Translations under genes and position numbers: made by a program
Virus record (IMG/VR): IMGVR_UViG_3300027974_000178
Span: 1-21,988 of that record
From: a virus
Direction: 5' to 3' (one strand)
DNA: 21,988 nucleotides
The notes under the pieces: generated by a model
The model's database searches: none
Told to the model about the DNA's origin: nothing
Seen by the model: only the letters and a program-made list of their open reading frames with translations
In this document: positions 12,286 through 17,509 of the stretch, in pieces
Position numbering within the stretch: position 1 is the stretch's first letter
How the letters are laid out: each line of letters begins with the position of its first letter

Positions 12286-12552
12286 TTACTGAGTAAATCT
12301 ATCTATGTGTTTAATTAGCACATCATACATCTTATCAATCTTATCTTCTTGACGATTTCTAGATGTTAAAGAATCAATTCTTTGATCCTCAAGTGCAATT
12401 TCTAATCTATTGACCTGATCTTTGAGGCTTGATCCAGAATTGGGCTTAAGTTCTGCTAAATAATGTTTTACAAGCCACTTGATTGCTCCCGCAAGAACTG
12501 CTACAATTGTAAGTACGGATACGGCAAGTGCTGCCCAGTCTTGAAGTGTCAT
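12286..12552 (-). CDS. Holin-like one-span membrane protein with coiled coil
   Basis: 88 residues from the ATG at 12552; a start at 12570 would lie inside the -10 box. Residues 8-32 form one hydrophobic span (ALAVSVLTIVAVLAGAIKWL) followed by KHY. The rest is charged with heptad-like spacing (LKDQVNRLEIALEDQRIDSL). This topology fits small holin or spanin-like lysis proteins of actinophages, but no specific motif proves it. It is convergent with the SGNH gene and divergent from the DHH-like gene. Confidence 0.6.
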   Translation of the reverse strand: MTLQDWAALAVSVLTIVAVLAGAIKWLVKHYLAELKPNSGSSLKDQVNRLEIALEDQRIDSLTSRNRQEDKIDKMYDVLIKHIDRFTQ

Positions 12553-12561
12553 AACTATATT

Positions 12562-12570
12562 ATTATACAA
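12562..12570 (-). promoter_or_regulatory. -10 box TATAAT upstream of holin-like gene
   Basis: TTGTATAAT with 9 nt to the ATG at 12552 (minus strand). The 32-bp gap also carries the plus-strand AAGGAG (12569-12574) of the divergent DHH-like gene, so the two starts are packed back to back. Confidence 0.55.
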
Positions 12571-12584
12571 GGAGTTTTAGAAAA

Positions 12585-13355
12585 ATGAAAACAGCCATAC
12601 TTAAAACACTGGAGTATTCTCAAAATTTAATTATATCTCCAGATATGGATGGTTTTCTTTCCGCCGAGTTATTAAATCGTTATAACGGTTCTAAAGTCGT
12701 CGGTACATATGATAAAAACATTCTTTGTCTTTCCGACGATATAACAATAGAAGATTGTTTGTTTGTTGATTGCGATATGAATCGTTCGGAATATGTTTCA
12801 ATCGGAAATCATATGCGCCGATTAGATGACGGTATGTCAATTAAATCTTTTAATCCGAATGTACACTTCGCCGTAACAACATATACTGACAAGTTTCCAT
12901 ATGCAACGGCTTTTTTAGTCGCCGACGCAATAGAGGCTCCTACATCCCAAGAAGACCACATTCGCATGGCCTATGCTGACTCTACATTACGCAATATGGA
13001 AAATTACAGCGATAACATGCGATCTTGGTCTATGAGAATGAATCATCCTTCAATATCTTACATAATGGACAATTCGGACATTATAAAAGAGGCAGATAAT
13101 AAACTTCGAGAGGTATATCCAAACCAATCTTTTACATCTAAGAGGTTTGGTAAGAAGAGGTACATAGAAGCCCTTAACAAGGCATTTGAGGACCTTTCAA
13201 TGGATTACCTACCACTGACCCAGGGTATCAAATTGTTATCAGACAAAGTAGGCTTAAACACCGTTATGCGATATAATAAAGATATCATCTCATATGCAGA
13301 AGTATTTGGTGGAGAGTATAGCGTTACCTATGATCAGGAGATAGAGTGGAAGTAG
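12585..13355 (+). CDS. DHH-like phosphoesterase-type protein
   Basis: 256 residues. IISPDMDGFLSAELL (16-30) resembles motif I of DHH/RecJ-type phosphoesterases (DxDGxxSA, D20 and D22). LFVDCDMN (59-66; D62, D64) fits motif II, and H76 and H94 could supply further metal ligands. KSFNPNVH and DKFPYATAFLVADAI follow, as in small DHH-like proteins. The C-terminal half is helical and unassigned. No canonical DHH triplet is present, so catalysis is uncertain. It ends overlapping the methyltransferase gene by 10 nt, which suggests a joint role in nucleic-acid metabolism. The first 400 bases are rich in CpG compared with the second half of the same gene. Confidence 0.55.
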   Translation: MKTAILKTLEYSQNLIISPDMDGFLSAELLNRYNGSKVVGTYDKNILCLSDDITIEDCLFVDCDMNRSEYVSIGNHMRRLDDGMSIKSFNPNVHFAVTTYTDKFPYATAFLVADAIEAPTSQEDHIRMAYADSTLRNMENYSDNMRSWSMRMNHPSISYIMDNSDIIKEADNKLREVYPNQSFTSKRFGKKRYIEALNKAFEDLSMDYLPLTQGIKLLSDKVGLNTVMRYNKDIISYAEVFGGEYSVTYDQEIEWK

Positions 13356-14050
13356 AGTTTTATTGTAAGGATTCTAGAGAGGCTTTTCTGCAATCAGAGA
13401 GTGTGGATTTGTTTTTCACTCACCCGCCGTATTTTGTAACAAACAAATATCATTATGGTGGAGACCTAGCCTTGCAATTACAAAATAAAAAAGATTATTT
13501 TGCATATTTAGATGCCTATATCCAATGTATTAAAAATATGGAAACTGCTCTAAAGGACACTGGCTCAGCGATTATCATATTAAAAAATTATGAACACTCA
13601 TTTGATATCATAGCCAAAATCAAAAGTGAAACAAATCTAATAATCACAAAAAGTCTTATTTGGGACTATTCCGATAGTGTATTTTTACAGCATAACCAAG
13701 AAAGAACTGGAGATGAGTTTGCTATTATGCTTCTTCTTCATAAAAGACATAGTGTGCCTAGATATGAGCATTTAGAGAACTTTGTTATTAGGACTCCTTG
13801 GGATACCGCCCTAGAATCAGTTAAAGAGTTTGATGAAATAGGCTTTGTTTATGATTGCTTCCCCGAAAAATTAACAGAAATGATTCTAGATAACTATTCT
13901 GTACCTGGAGATACTGTTGCTGACATATTTGGAGGAACTGGCACTACTGCAGCAGTTTCACTGCGTATGGGCCGAAAGGCTATTTATAACGATGTCTCTA
14001 TTGAACAGTTTAATATTGCCAAAAAGCGTCTTTCTGCTATAATTGACTAA
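13346..14050 (+). CDS. DNA methyltransferase, N6-adenine/N4-cytosine type
   Basis: 234 residues from a GTG start; AGGAG lies 5 nt before it and it overlaps the previous gene by 10 nt. Motif IV appears early (DLFFTHPPYF, with HPPY at 26-29) and the SAM-binding motif I late (ADIFGGTGTTAA, about 192-203), followed by MGRKAIYNDVS. This order is that of the beta class (PF01555). The family usually has DPPY or SPPY; His in the first position is unusual. No restriction gene is adjacent, so it is probably a solitary phage methylase for self-protection or regulation. Target site cannot be read from sequence. Confidence 0.85.
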   Translation: MEVEFYCKDSREAFLQSESVDLFFTHPPYFVTNKYHYGGDLALQLQNKKDYFAYLDAYIQCIKNMETALKDTGSAIIILKNYEHSFDIIAKIKSETNLIITKSLIWDYSDSVFLQHNQERTGDEFAIMLLLHKRHSVPRYEHLENFVIRTPWDTALESVKEFDEIGFVYDCFPEKLTEMILDNYSVPGDTVADIFGGTGTTAAVSLRMGRKAIYNDVSIEQFNIAKKRLSAIID

Positions 14051-14051
14051 T

Positions 14052-14249
14052 ATGGACGACGTAAAGTTTACAGATTTGTTTGACCCTAGTCAGCCTAGAT
14101 CAGACAGAGGTTTAATTGAGCATCGTCTTAGTATTTGTAATGAATGCCCTGCATTTAGAAAAAATACAAAGAAGTGTACTAAGTGTGGATGTTTCATGAA
14201 TTTGAAATCTACATTAAAGCAGGCAAAGTGCCCTATAGGAAAGTGGTGA
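14052..14249 (+). CDS. Small zinc-ribbon protein, paralogue 2 of 2
   Basis: 65 residues from the ATG at 14052, one base after the methylase stop. Cysteines C29-x2-C32-x9-C42-x2-C45-x-C47-x12-C60 (CNECPAF, CTKCGCFM, KCPIGKW) repeat exactly the spacing of the 5157-5420 protein. It is shorter at the N-terminus. The next gene, 3 nt downstream, is oxygenase-like, so the zinc ribbon/oxygenase pairing occurs twice in this window. Confidence 0.8.
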   Translation: MDDVKFTDLFDPSQPRSDRGLIEHRLSICNECPAFRKNTKKCTKCGCFMNLKSTLKQAKCPIGKW

Positions 14250-14252
14250 GAG

Positions 14253-14900
14253 ATGGAAAAAGAACATAAGTTTTTTGAAAGAGTTGTTAGGTCTGATATA
14301 CCTTCACTTGAAAAATTTGTTTTAGAATTAAACGATGACCTACATGATGGACTATTTCCAGACATCACAAAAGAAGAAGTTATTGCAAAGAAAGAAATCG
14401 TTGGCGATGCTATTGGAACATCTTTTGCTCACAAGTATAATATTTTTCAATTTTTAAATTCAGATATCAGAAAGTTACACCAAGCGATTAGAGACATGAC
14501 CATTGAGGCATGTGATTACTATGGTGTGGACTTTAATAAGCAAGAATATATGCTTCAAGGTTGGTTTAATTGCGATAATAAGTCATCAGATAATTTAAAT
14601 GATTTACATGATCACTGTGGTGGAGTTGGATTACCATTTTTCCATGGTTACTATTGTGTAAATGCAGAACCATCAGTGACTCATTACCAGTTAGATCCAA
14701 AAAACAATCCAGAGGAAATTTTTGAGAATGTCAATGTTAATGACAGAGCAATCCTTTCTGTTGTTGGGAAACCACATAGAAAAGGCAAGTGGGAACAAGA
14801 TAGCAAGCGAATTACTATTGCTTATGATATGATCCCACTATCTGCTCTTGGCGATAATAATGACAAAAACTATTTGCAACACTGGGTACCACTAATCTAA
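14253..14900 (+). CDS. Putative 2OG-Fe(II) oxygenase-like protein
   Basis: 215 residues. The metal-site candidates are H119/D120/H121 in NDLHDHCGG, followed by a strand FFHGYYCVNAEPSVTHY, and then H175 and R186 in VGKPHRKGKWEQDSKRITIA. This order, an HxH/HxD pair, a 'GyyCvn' strand, then PHR and an Arg leading a final strand, fits putative 2OG-Fe(II) oxygenases of phages (PF13759-like). It is not close to the P4H-like protein at 4571-5155. The substrate is unknown. Neighbours (methylase, zinc ribbon) leave nucleic acid or protein targets open. Confidence 0.6.
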   Translation: MEKEHKFFERVVRSDIPSLEKFVLELNDDLHDGLFPDITKEEVIAKKEIVGDAIGTSFAHKYNIFQFLNSDIRKLHQAIRDMTIEACDYYGVDFNKQEYMLQGWFNCDNKSSDNLNDLHDHCGGVGLPFFHGYYCVNAEPSVTHYQLDPKNNPEEIFENVNVNDRAILSVVGKPHRKGKWEQDSKRITIAYDMIPLSALGDNNDKNYLQHWVPLI

Positions 14901-14909
14901 GGAGAAAAA

Positions 14910-15095
14910 ATGACAAGAGAAGATATCATCAGCACAATGATCGATACAGTAAACACATTTAACGCTGAGTTAATGAAGCAAAATGGAGCAACTGATGAAC
15001 AGGTATCAGAAGCAATTGTTTCACAGCGCCCTGCGTTTGAAGGCATGTTCGGACTTATTTATGACGAACTACTTGCCAAAGGCGCTTTTAACTAA
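14910..15095 (+). CDS. Hypothetical helical protein
   Basis: 61 residues after a good AAGGAG site 6 nt from the ATG. It is mainly helical (MTREDIISTMIDTVNTFNAE, QVSEAIVSQ, FGLIYDELLAKG), with no cysteines or membrane span. It is the last gene of the plus-strand run begun at 12585. Unrecognised. Confidence 0.75.
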   Translation: MTREDIISTMIDTVNTFNAELMKQNGATDEQVSEAIVSQRPAFEGMFGLIYDELLAKGAFN

Positions 15096-15108
15096 AATCT
15101 GAAAAATT

Positions 15109-15282
15109 TTATTTACCGCAAGTGCAGTCAGAGCAACAAGTTTCTGAAAATAACTTTACGGACAAATTAGGATATCCCTGATCAAGGATTGGTCTTCCCA
15201 TTGCATCGTTTTCTAATAGTGGTTTTGACTCAAACTGGAAATCTTCATCCCAGGCATTTTCTAAATTATCTAATATTCCCAT
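15109..15282 (-). CDS. 57-residue protein with Cys-rich tail
   Basis: Reads MGILDNLENAWDEDFQFESK and ends ETCCSDCTCGK, with four cysteines in the last nine residues, a likely metal-binding tail. It starts 6 nt after TGGTAGAAT with no Shine-Dalgarno, so it should be leaderless like the virion units, although it lies far from them. Convergent with the 14910 gene, whose stop is 13 bp away. Function unknown. Confidence 0.7.
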   Translation of the reverse strand: MGILDNLENAWDEDFQFESKPLLENDAMGRPILDQGYPNLSVKLFSETCCSDCTCGK

Positions 15283-15288
15283 GAATTT

Positions 15289-15297
15289 ATTCTACCA
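15289..15297 (-). promoter_or_regulatory. Extended -10 box TGGTAGAAT, leaderless start of 15282 gene
   Basis: TGGTAGAAT, 6 nt, ATG on the minus strand. It is the same design as in the virion block and lies just downstream of a minus-strand terminator, so this gene is an independent unit. Confidence 0.65.
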
Positions 15298-15348
15298 CAA
15301 ATCTGAATATTTTTACTAGATGTATGATACATGATTTAGAAATAAATA

Positions 15349-15384
15349 AACAAAAAAAATAGTGAGCACATACTGGTGCCCACT
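15349..15384 (-). terminator. Rho-independent terminator of the small minus-strand operon
   Basis: On the minus strand: AGTGGGCAC, loop CAGTAT, GTGCTCACT (9-bp stem with one G-T pair), then ATTTTTTTTG. It sits after the stop of the 15405 gene. Confidence 0.85.
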
Positions 15385-15404
15385 AGATCTTTTAGAGTAC
15401 TATT

Positions 15405-15509
15405 CTATACACACTTGCAAGGGTCTATGTGTGTCATTTCAGCATCAAAAATAATGATACCTGTGTCTCCACATGACTCGCATGTGTGTGCATACATTGC
15501 TGATGTCAT
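15405..15509 (-). CDS. 34-residue zinc-finger peptide
   Basis: The ATG directly follows the TAG stop of the upstream gene (TAGATG). The peptide has C10-x2-C13 in TCESCGDTG and C31-x-C33 in DPCKC, like half of a DnaJ-type or ribbon zinc site. It is followed by a strong terminator, so it is the last gene of its unit. Function unknown. Confidence 0.6.
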   Translation of the reverse strand: MTSAMYAHTCESCGDTGIIIFDAEMTHIDPCKCV

Positions 15510-15674
15510 CTACTTAACCTCAATCTTTCTAACACATGCTGAGAACTTAACCTTCTTGCCTAAGTCACTATCATTGAGTGAGTCAATGAGATGGTCAATC
15601 TCTTTTGCATCTGTTGCGATGTTGTCAACAGATAGTAGATTGCTACCCTGCCAAATTGAGTATGTGATTGTCAT
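15510..15674 (-). CDS. 54-residue hypothetical protein
   Basis: The start at ATG 15674 is chosen because it lies about 30 nt after a predicted transcript start and has a GAAAGAAGAA ribosome-like stretch; the longer frame to 15740 runs through the -10 and -35. It begins MTITYSIWQGSNLLSVDNIA and has a polar helical middle. Likely a mixed alpha/beta domain; unrecognised. Confidence 0.65.
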   Translation of the reverse strand: MTITYSIWQGSNLLSVDNIATDAKEIDHLIDSLNDSDLGKKVKFSACVRKIEVK

Positions 15675-15711
15675 TGTCTGTTCTTCTTTCGTTAGTTTGT
15701 TTATAAGGATA

Positions 15712-15766
15712 ATAATAGTAGGGATAAGGGAAAAAGTCAAGCATTTAGCGTGTGGTGTTGGTCACA
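15712..15766 (-). promoter_or_regulatory. CRP/GlxR-like operator and sigma-70 promoter of 15674 unit
   Basis: TTGACT at 15740-15735, 17-bp spacer, TATTAT at 15717-15712. A palindrome TGTGGTGTTGGTCACA (15751-15766) sits 10 bp upstream of the -35. It is the closest operator-promoter spacing in the window, one helical turn. The stop codon of the 15942 gene is 2 bp beyond the operator. Confidence 0.7.
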
Positions 15767-15768
15767 CC

Positions 15769-15942
15769 TTAGAAGCCATACCATTTCTTGCGTATAGCCT
15801 CTATTGTGGCTATCTGTGCCTCATCTGCTGAGCGATAGGCTTCTACGCTTTCACGTATCCATGGAGACTTTAGCATAGCCTTCTCATGTGCTTCATGGCG
15901 AGCAAGGTCTTGCTCTGCCTTTATTCTGTTTAGTGTATCCAT
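15769..15942 (-). CDS. 57-residue charged helical protein
   Basis: ATG at 15942 after AAAGGTG. It reads MDTLNRIKAEQDLARHEAHE and continues as one or two charged helices ending RKKWYGF. Basic and Ala/Glu-rich; could bind protein or DNA but no named motif is present. It has its own promoter module (15998-16063). Confidence 0.65.
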   Translation of the reverse strand: MDTLNRIKAEQDLARHEAHEKAMLKSPWIRESVEAYRSADEAQIATIEAIRKKWYGF

Positions 15943-15997
15943 TTAATGAACACCTTTCTTTAGTAGTTTTATTTAGTATTTAATTGTTATACCTGTA

Positions 15998-16063
15998 AGG
16001 GTATCATACATACCCTGAAAAGTCAAGGCGACACGCCGTTGGCGTGATGTGATGTGTGTCACT
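15998..16063 (-). promoter_or_regulatory. CRP/GlxR-like operator with GC element and TTGACT promoter of 15942 gene
   Basis: Minus strand: operator TGTGATGTGTGTCACT (16048-16063 in plus reading), 21 bp containing ACGGCGTGTCG, then TTGACT (16026-16021). With a 17-bp spacer the -10 is the weak TACCCT (16003-15998). That hexamer is one arm of an inverted repeat, AGGGTA/TACCCT (15998-16003, 16011-16016), so a second regulator could cover the promoter. Confidence 0.6.
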
Positions 16064-16113
16064 TATTCGCTACGCTCATGCGAACATTTGTTCGCCTTAT
16101 TTGGTAGGCTCAT
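16063..16113 (-). CDS. Possible 16-codon leader micro-gene
   Basis: ATG 3 nt after AAAAGG, reading MSLPNKANKCSHERSE and ending at the edge of the 16048-16063 operator. The first bases (ATGAGCCTA then CAAATAA) match a five-codon frame at 17391, which holds the same place between two operator-promoter modules on the other side. Translation is not proven. Confidence 0.3.
   Translation of the reverse strand: MSLPNKANKCSHERSE
16081..16094. promoter_or_regulatory. Gram-positive-type LexA/SOS box
   Basis: CGAACATTTGTTCG fits the CGAAC-N4-GTTCG consensus of the Gram-positive/actinobacterial LexA (Cheo) box, with flanking G/C extending the palindrome by one pair. It is about 50 nt downstream of the predicted start of the 16149-16214 promoter and 55 bp upstream of the next minus-strand -35, so bound LexA could act as a roadblock. 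Confidence 0.5.
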
Positions 16114-16148
16114 TGACCTTTTCTTTATTTAATTTTTTGTATACGGCA

Positions 16149-16214
16149 AGTATAACAGACATACCCCACAAAGTCAAGTCCTGACACGGCGTGTCGCATG
16201 TGATGTCCCTCACA
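16149..16214 (-). promoter_or_regulatory. CRP/GlxR-like operator and strong TTGACT-TATACT promoter
   Basis: Operator TGTGATGTCCCTCACA (16199-16214), then 21 bp holding the near-palindrome GACACGGCGTGTC, then minus-strand TTGACT (16177-16172), 17-bp spacer and TATACT (16154-16149). It drives leftward into the 16113 micro-frame and beyond. Confidence 0.75.
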
Positions 16215-16230
16215 TTTTACTCGGGTGAAA

Positions 16231-16317
16231 TGTGGTGTAGGTCACATGTGTTCTACCTCACAATGTCCCTAATGTCCGTATTGCACCCTACCATTTGTCA
16301 GTGGTAGGTGTTACACT
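16231..16317 (+). promoter_or_regulatory. CRP/GlxR-like operator and TGTCAG-class promoter of 16374 operon
   Basis: CTCGGG (16220-16225) precedes operator TGTGGTGTAGGTCACA (16231-16246). A variant ATGTCCGTATTGC is at 16272-16284. A 7-bp inverted repeat CCTACCA/TGGTAGG (16287-16308) frames TGTCAG (16296-16301), which is 10 bp before the -10 TACACT (16312-16317). No normal -35 is seen, so activation is plausible. In the leader, AGAGG/CCTCT (16337-16355) can form a hairpin before the ribosome site. Confidence 0.6.
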
Positions 16318-16373
16318 TACAGTATAAAGAAAAACAAGAGGTAAAGAAATCCTCTAAAGAAAGGTGGTCTAAA

Positions 16374-16547
16374 ATGACTACACTTACAGTATGTAAAGAG
16401 CATAACCCTATGCTATCCGCTATCTCCTCAGTAGGAGATGACCAATTCACTTTTTGTCAAGATTGTGAAAATAACATTGAGCGTTGGTATGACGATACTG
16501 ACCCAGAAAGACTACCTATGTGGTCAGATTGGAAGGTTTCTAAATGA
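16374..16547 (+). CDS. 57-residue zinc-binding protein
   Basis: ATG chosen at 16374 after AAAGGTGG; a TTG start 66 nt upstream would lie in the leader. Cys/His pattern C7-x2-H10-x17-C28-x2-C31 (VCKEH, FCQDCENN) suggests a treble-clef or ribbon-like site. The rest is acidic and Trp-rich (LPMWSDWK). First gene of a five-gene operon joined by ATGA and TAATG overlaps. Function unknown. Confidence 0.7.
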   Translation: MTTLTVCKEHNPMLSAISSVGDDQFTFCQDCENNIERWYDDTDPERLPMWSDWKVSK

Positions 16548-16657
16548 GAGACTTTGTAGAAAAACTAGAAATAGAAAACTTTTGGGAAGATGAATACATT
16601 GACCCACTAGCAAAACGATTAGATGAACTAATCAAGAAAGGTAGTTACTCAAAATGA
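16544..16657 (+). CDS. 37-residue acidic helical peptide
   Basis: ATGA overlap with the previous gene. It reads MRDFVEKLEIENFWEDEYID followed by PLAKRLDELIKKG; amphipathic helices are likely. No motif. The overlaps on both ends support translation. Confidence 0.6.
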   Translation: MRDFVEKLEIENFWEDEYIDPLAKRLDELIKKGSYSK

Positions 16658-16818
16658 GCACTTTCATAAACCTTGCCTCTGTGTGTGGTAAATCTTCTGC
16701 TTCTGTTGATGTCTATGACCTAGACCTCAACCCTAATGGAGTTATCTGTTGCGATAACTGTAAGTCAATTCTTATGTGCCGCAAGGCTTGGGATTTTCTA
16801 TACAAGGAGAATAAATGA
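16654..16818 (+). CDS. 54-residue Cys-rich protein
   Basis: ATGA overlap at both ends. Cysteines 11, 32, 33, 36 and 42 (SVCGK; ICCDNCKSILMC) could form a zinc site. The middle SVDVYDLDLNPNGV is a beta-hairpin-like stretch. Not recognised. Confidence 0.65.
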   Translation: MSTFINLASVCGKSSASVDVYDLDLNPNGVICCDNCKSILMCRKAWDFLYKENK

Positions 16819-16904
16819 AAACACTTCAAGAGAAATTAGATGAAGCAGCCATTGCACTAGAACCAGTGCTTTGGGAACTACTAGATGAAATTGATGGTAA
16901 CTAA
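16815..16904 (+). CDS. 29-residue acidic helical peptide
   Basis: Begins in ATGA and ends in TAATG. It reads MKTLQEKLDEAAIALEPVLW then ELLDEIDGN; an amphipathic acidic helix. Similar in style to the 16544 product. Function unknown. Confidence 0.5.
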   Translation: MKTLQEKLDEAAIALEPVLWELLDEIDGN

Positions 16905-16957
16905 TGTTAGTTGTATGTATTGCAATGATGGTTTTTGGTTTTCTTTATTCCTTGTAA
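16904..16957 (+). CDS. 17-residue hydrophobic micro-peptide
   Basis: Starts within TAATG; sequence MLVVCIAMMVFGFLYSL is wholly hydrophobic, enough for one membrane span. It is the last frame before a strong terminator. A second hydrophobic micro-frame ends another operon at 20465-20533. Too short for proof from sequence alone. Confidence 0.4.
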   Translation: MLVVCIAMMVFGFLYSL

Positions 16958-16970
16958 ATAAAAAGCAAAG

Positions 16971-16997
16971 ATCGCAGAATAAAAACTGCGATTTTTG
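16971..16997 (+). terminator. Rho-independent terminator of 16374 operon
   Basis: ATCGCAG (16971-16977), loop of eight A/T bases, CTGCGAT (16986-16992), then TTTTT. Confidence 0.85.
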
Positions 16998-17009
16998 ACT
17001 CGGGCGGTT

Positions 17010-17075
17010 TGTGATGTAAAACACATCTAAGATACGGCGTGTCGTCTTGACTTTTTGACATTTCTCTGCTATACT
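17010..17075 (+). promoter_or_regulatory. CRP/GlxR-like operator, GC element and TTGACT-TATACT promoter of 17126 gene
   Basis: CTCGGG (16999-17004) precedes operator TGTGATGTAAAACACA (17010-17025). A 21-bp stretch ending ACGGCGTGTCGTC leads into TTGACT (17047-17052), 17-bp spacer, TATACT (17070-17075). This is the cleanest example of the module. Confidence 0.8.
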
Positions 17076-17091
17076 TCTAGTATAAAGAAAG

Positions 17092-17108
17092 TTGAGAAAG
17101 GTTCTCAA
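17092..17108 (+). other. Leader hairpin
   Basis: TTGAGAA-AGG-TTCTCAA, a perfect 7-bp stem with a 3-nt loop, within about 15 nt of the predicted transcript start and 17 nt before the ATG at 17126. It may protect the 5' end or control ribosome access. Confidence 0.6.
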
Positions 17109-17125
17109 ACTAGAAAGGTCAGAAA

Positions 17126-17290
17126 ATGACAAATAGAATGTGGGAAAGTCGAAATGACTTTCAGAATGAAAGTGACGCTAAGCGTCTTGGTTATGTAGCC
17201 TGTTCAGCAGGTTGCGGTAGAGTGACAGCATGGTCACTATGCGTAATGTGTGGAGGCAACTACGCCACACACAACCTAGTAGGAAAGTGA
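17126..17290 (+). CDS. 54-residue zinc-finger protein
   Basis: Preceded by GAAAGGTCAG. C26-x3-C30-x8-C39-x2-C42 (ACSAGCGR, LCVMCGG) indicates a zinc site; the N-terminus is polar (MTNRMWESRNDFQNESD). It is a single-gene unit: its own operator and promoter lie before it and its stop codon overlaps the next operator. Small zinc fingers under such control may be early regulators or host-takeover factors; this is inference. Confidence 0.7.
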   Translation: MTNRMWESRNDFQNESDAKRLGYVACSAGCGRVTAWSLCVMCGGNYATHNLVGK

Positions 17291-17351
17291 TCTAAATCAC
17301 ACAAACTGAACGGCGTGTCGTCTTGACTTTTTAGGTCTTATCTGATAGTCT
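17286..17351 (+). promoter_or_regulatory. CRP/GlxR-like operator, GC element and TTGACT promoter
   Basis: Operator AGTGATCTAAATCACA (17286-17301), 21 bp ending ACGGCGTGTCGTC, TTGACT (17323-17328), 17-bp spacer, TAGTCT (17346-17351). It transcribes into the five-codon frame at 17391 and then into the next operator. Confidence 0.7.
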
Positions 17352-17390
17352 TACTACATAAGAAAAACTAAATAAAGGACAAATTGGCTA

Positions 17391-17408
17391 ATGAGCCTAA
17401 GCAAATAA
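17391..17408 (+). other. Possible five-codon leader frame
   Basis: ATG AGC CTA AGC AAA TAA, with AAAGG 12 nt upstream. The stop is one base before the next operator. The start matches that of the 16113 minus-strand micro-frame. Translation unproven. Confidence 0.25.
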
Positions 17409-17443
17409 ATGTGATGTAAATCACAGTGAGCCTTAGCAAATAA
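17393..17443. repeat. 16-bp direct repeats flanking an operator
   Basis: GAGCCTAAGCAAATAA (17393-17408) and GAGCCTTAGCAAATAA (17428-17443), 15 of 16 identical, 35 bp apart, with the palindrome TGTGATGTAAATCACA between them. Confidence 0.85.
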
Positions 17444-17475
17444 GTAGTCAAAATGTCAGCCCCCAATGATAGGAT
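17410..17475 (+). promoter_or_regulatory. CRP/GlxR-like operator and TGTCAG-class promoter of 17510 operon
   Basis: TGTGATGTAAATCACA (17410-17425) matches TGTGANNTANNTCACA exactly. After 21 bp comes a weak -35 position (GTCAAA, 17447-17452). TGTCAG (17454-17459) lies 10 bp before TAGGAT (17470-17475). Confidence 0.65.
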
Positions 17476-17509
17476 AGTCTTATCAACTTAAACGAAAGGT
17501 ATAACACTT

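Noticed and set aside
14090-14368. Minus-strand open frame of 92 codons
   Set aside because: It lies antisense across the zinc ribbon and oxygenase starts, with no control signals.
15376-15831. 151-codon plus-strand open frame
   Set aside because: It is antisense to small minus-strand genes that have a promoter, terminator and start-stop coupling; no plus-strand ribosome site is seen.
16881-17132. Minus-strand open frame across the terminator and promoter at 16971-17075
   Set aside because: It covers clear plus-strand control sequences and has no ribosome site.
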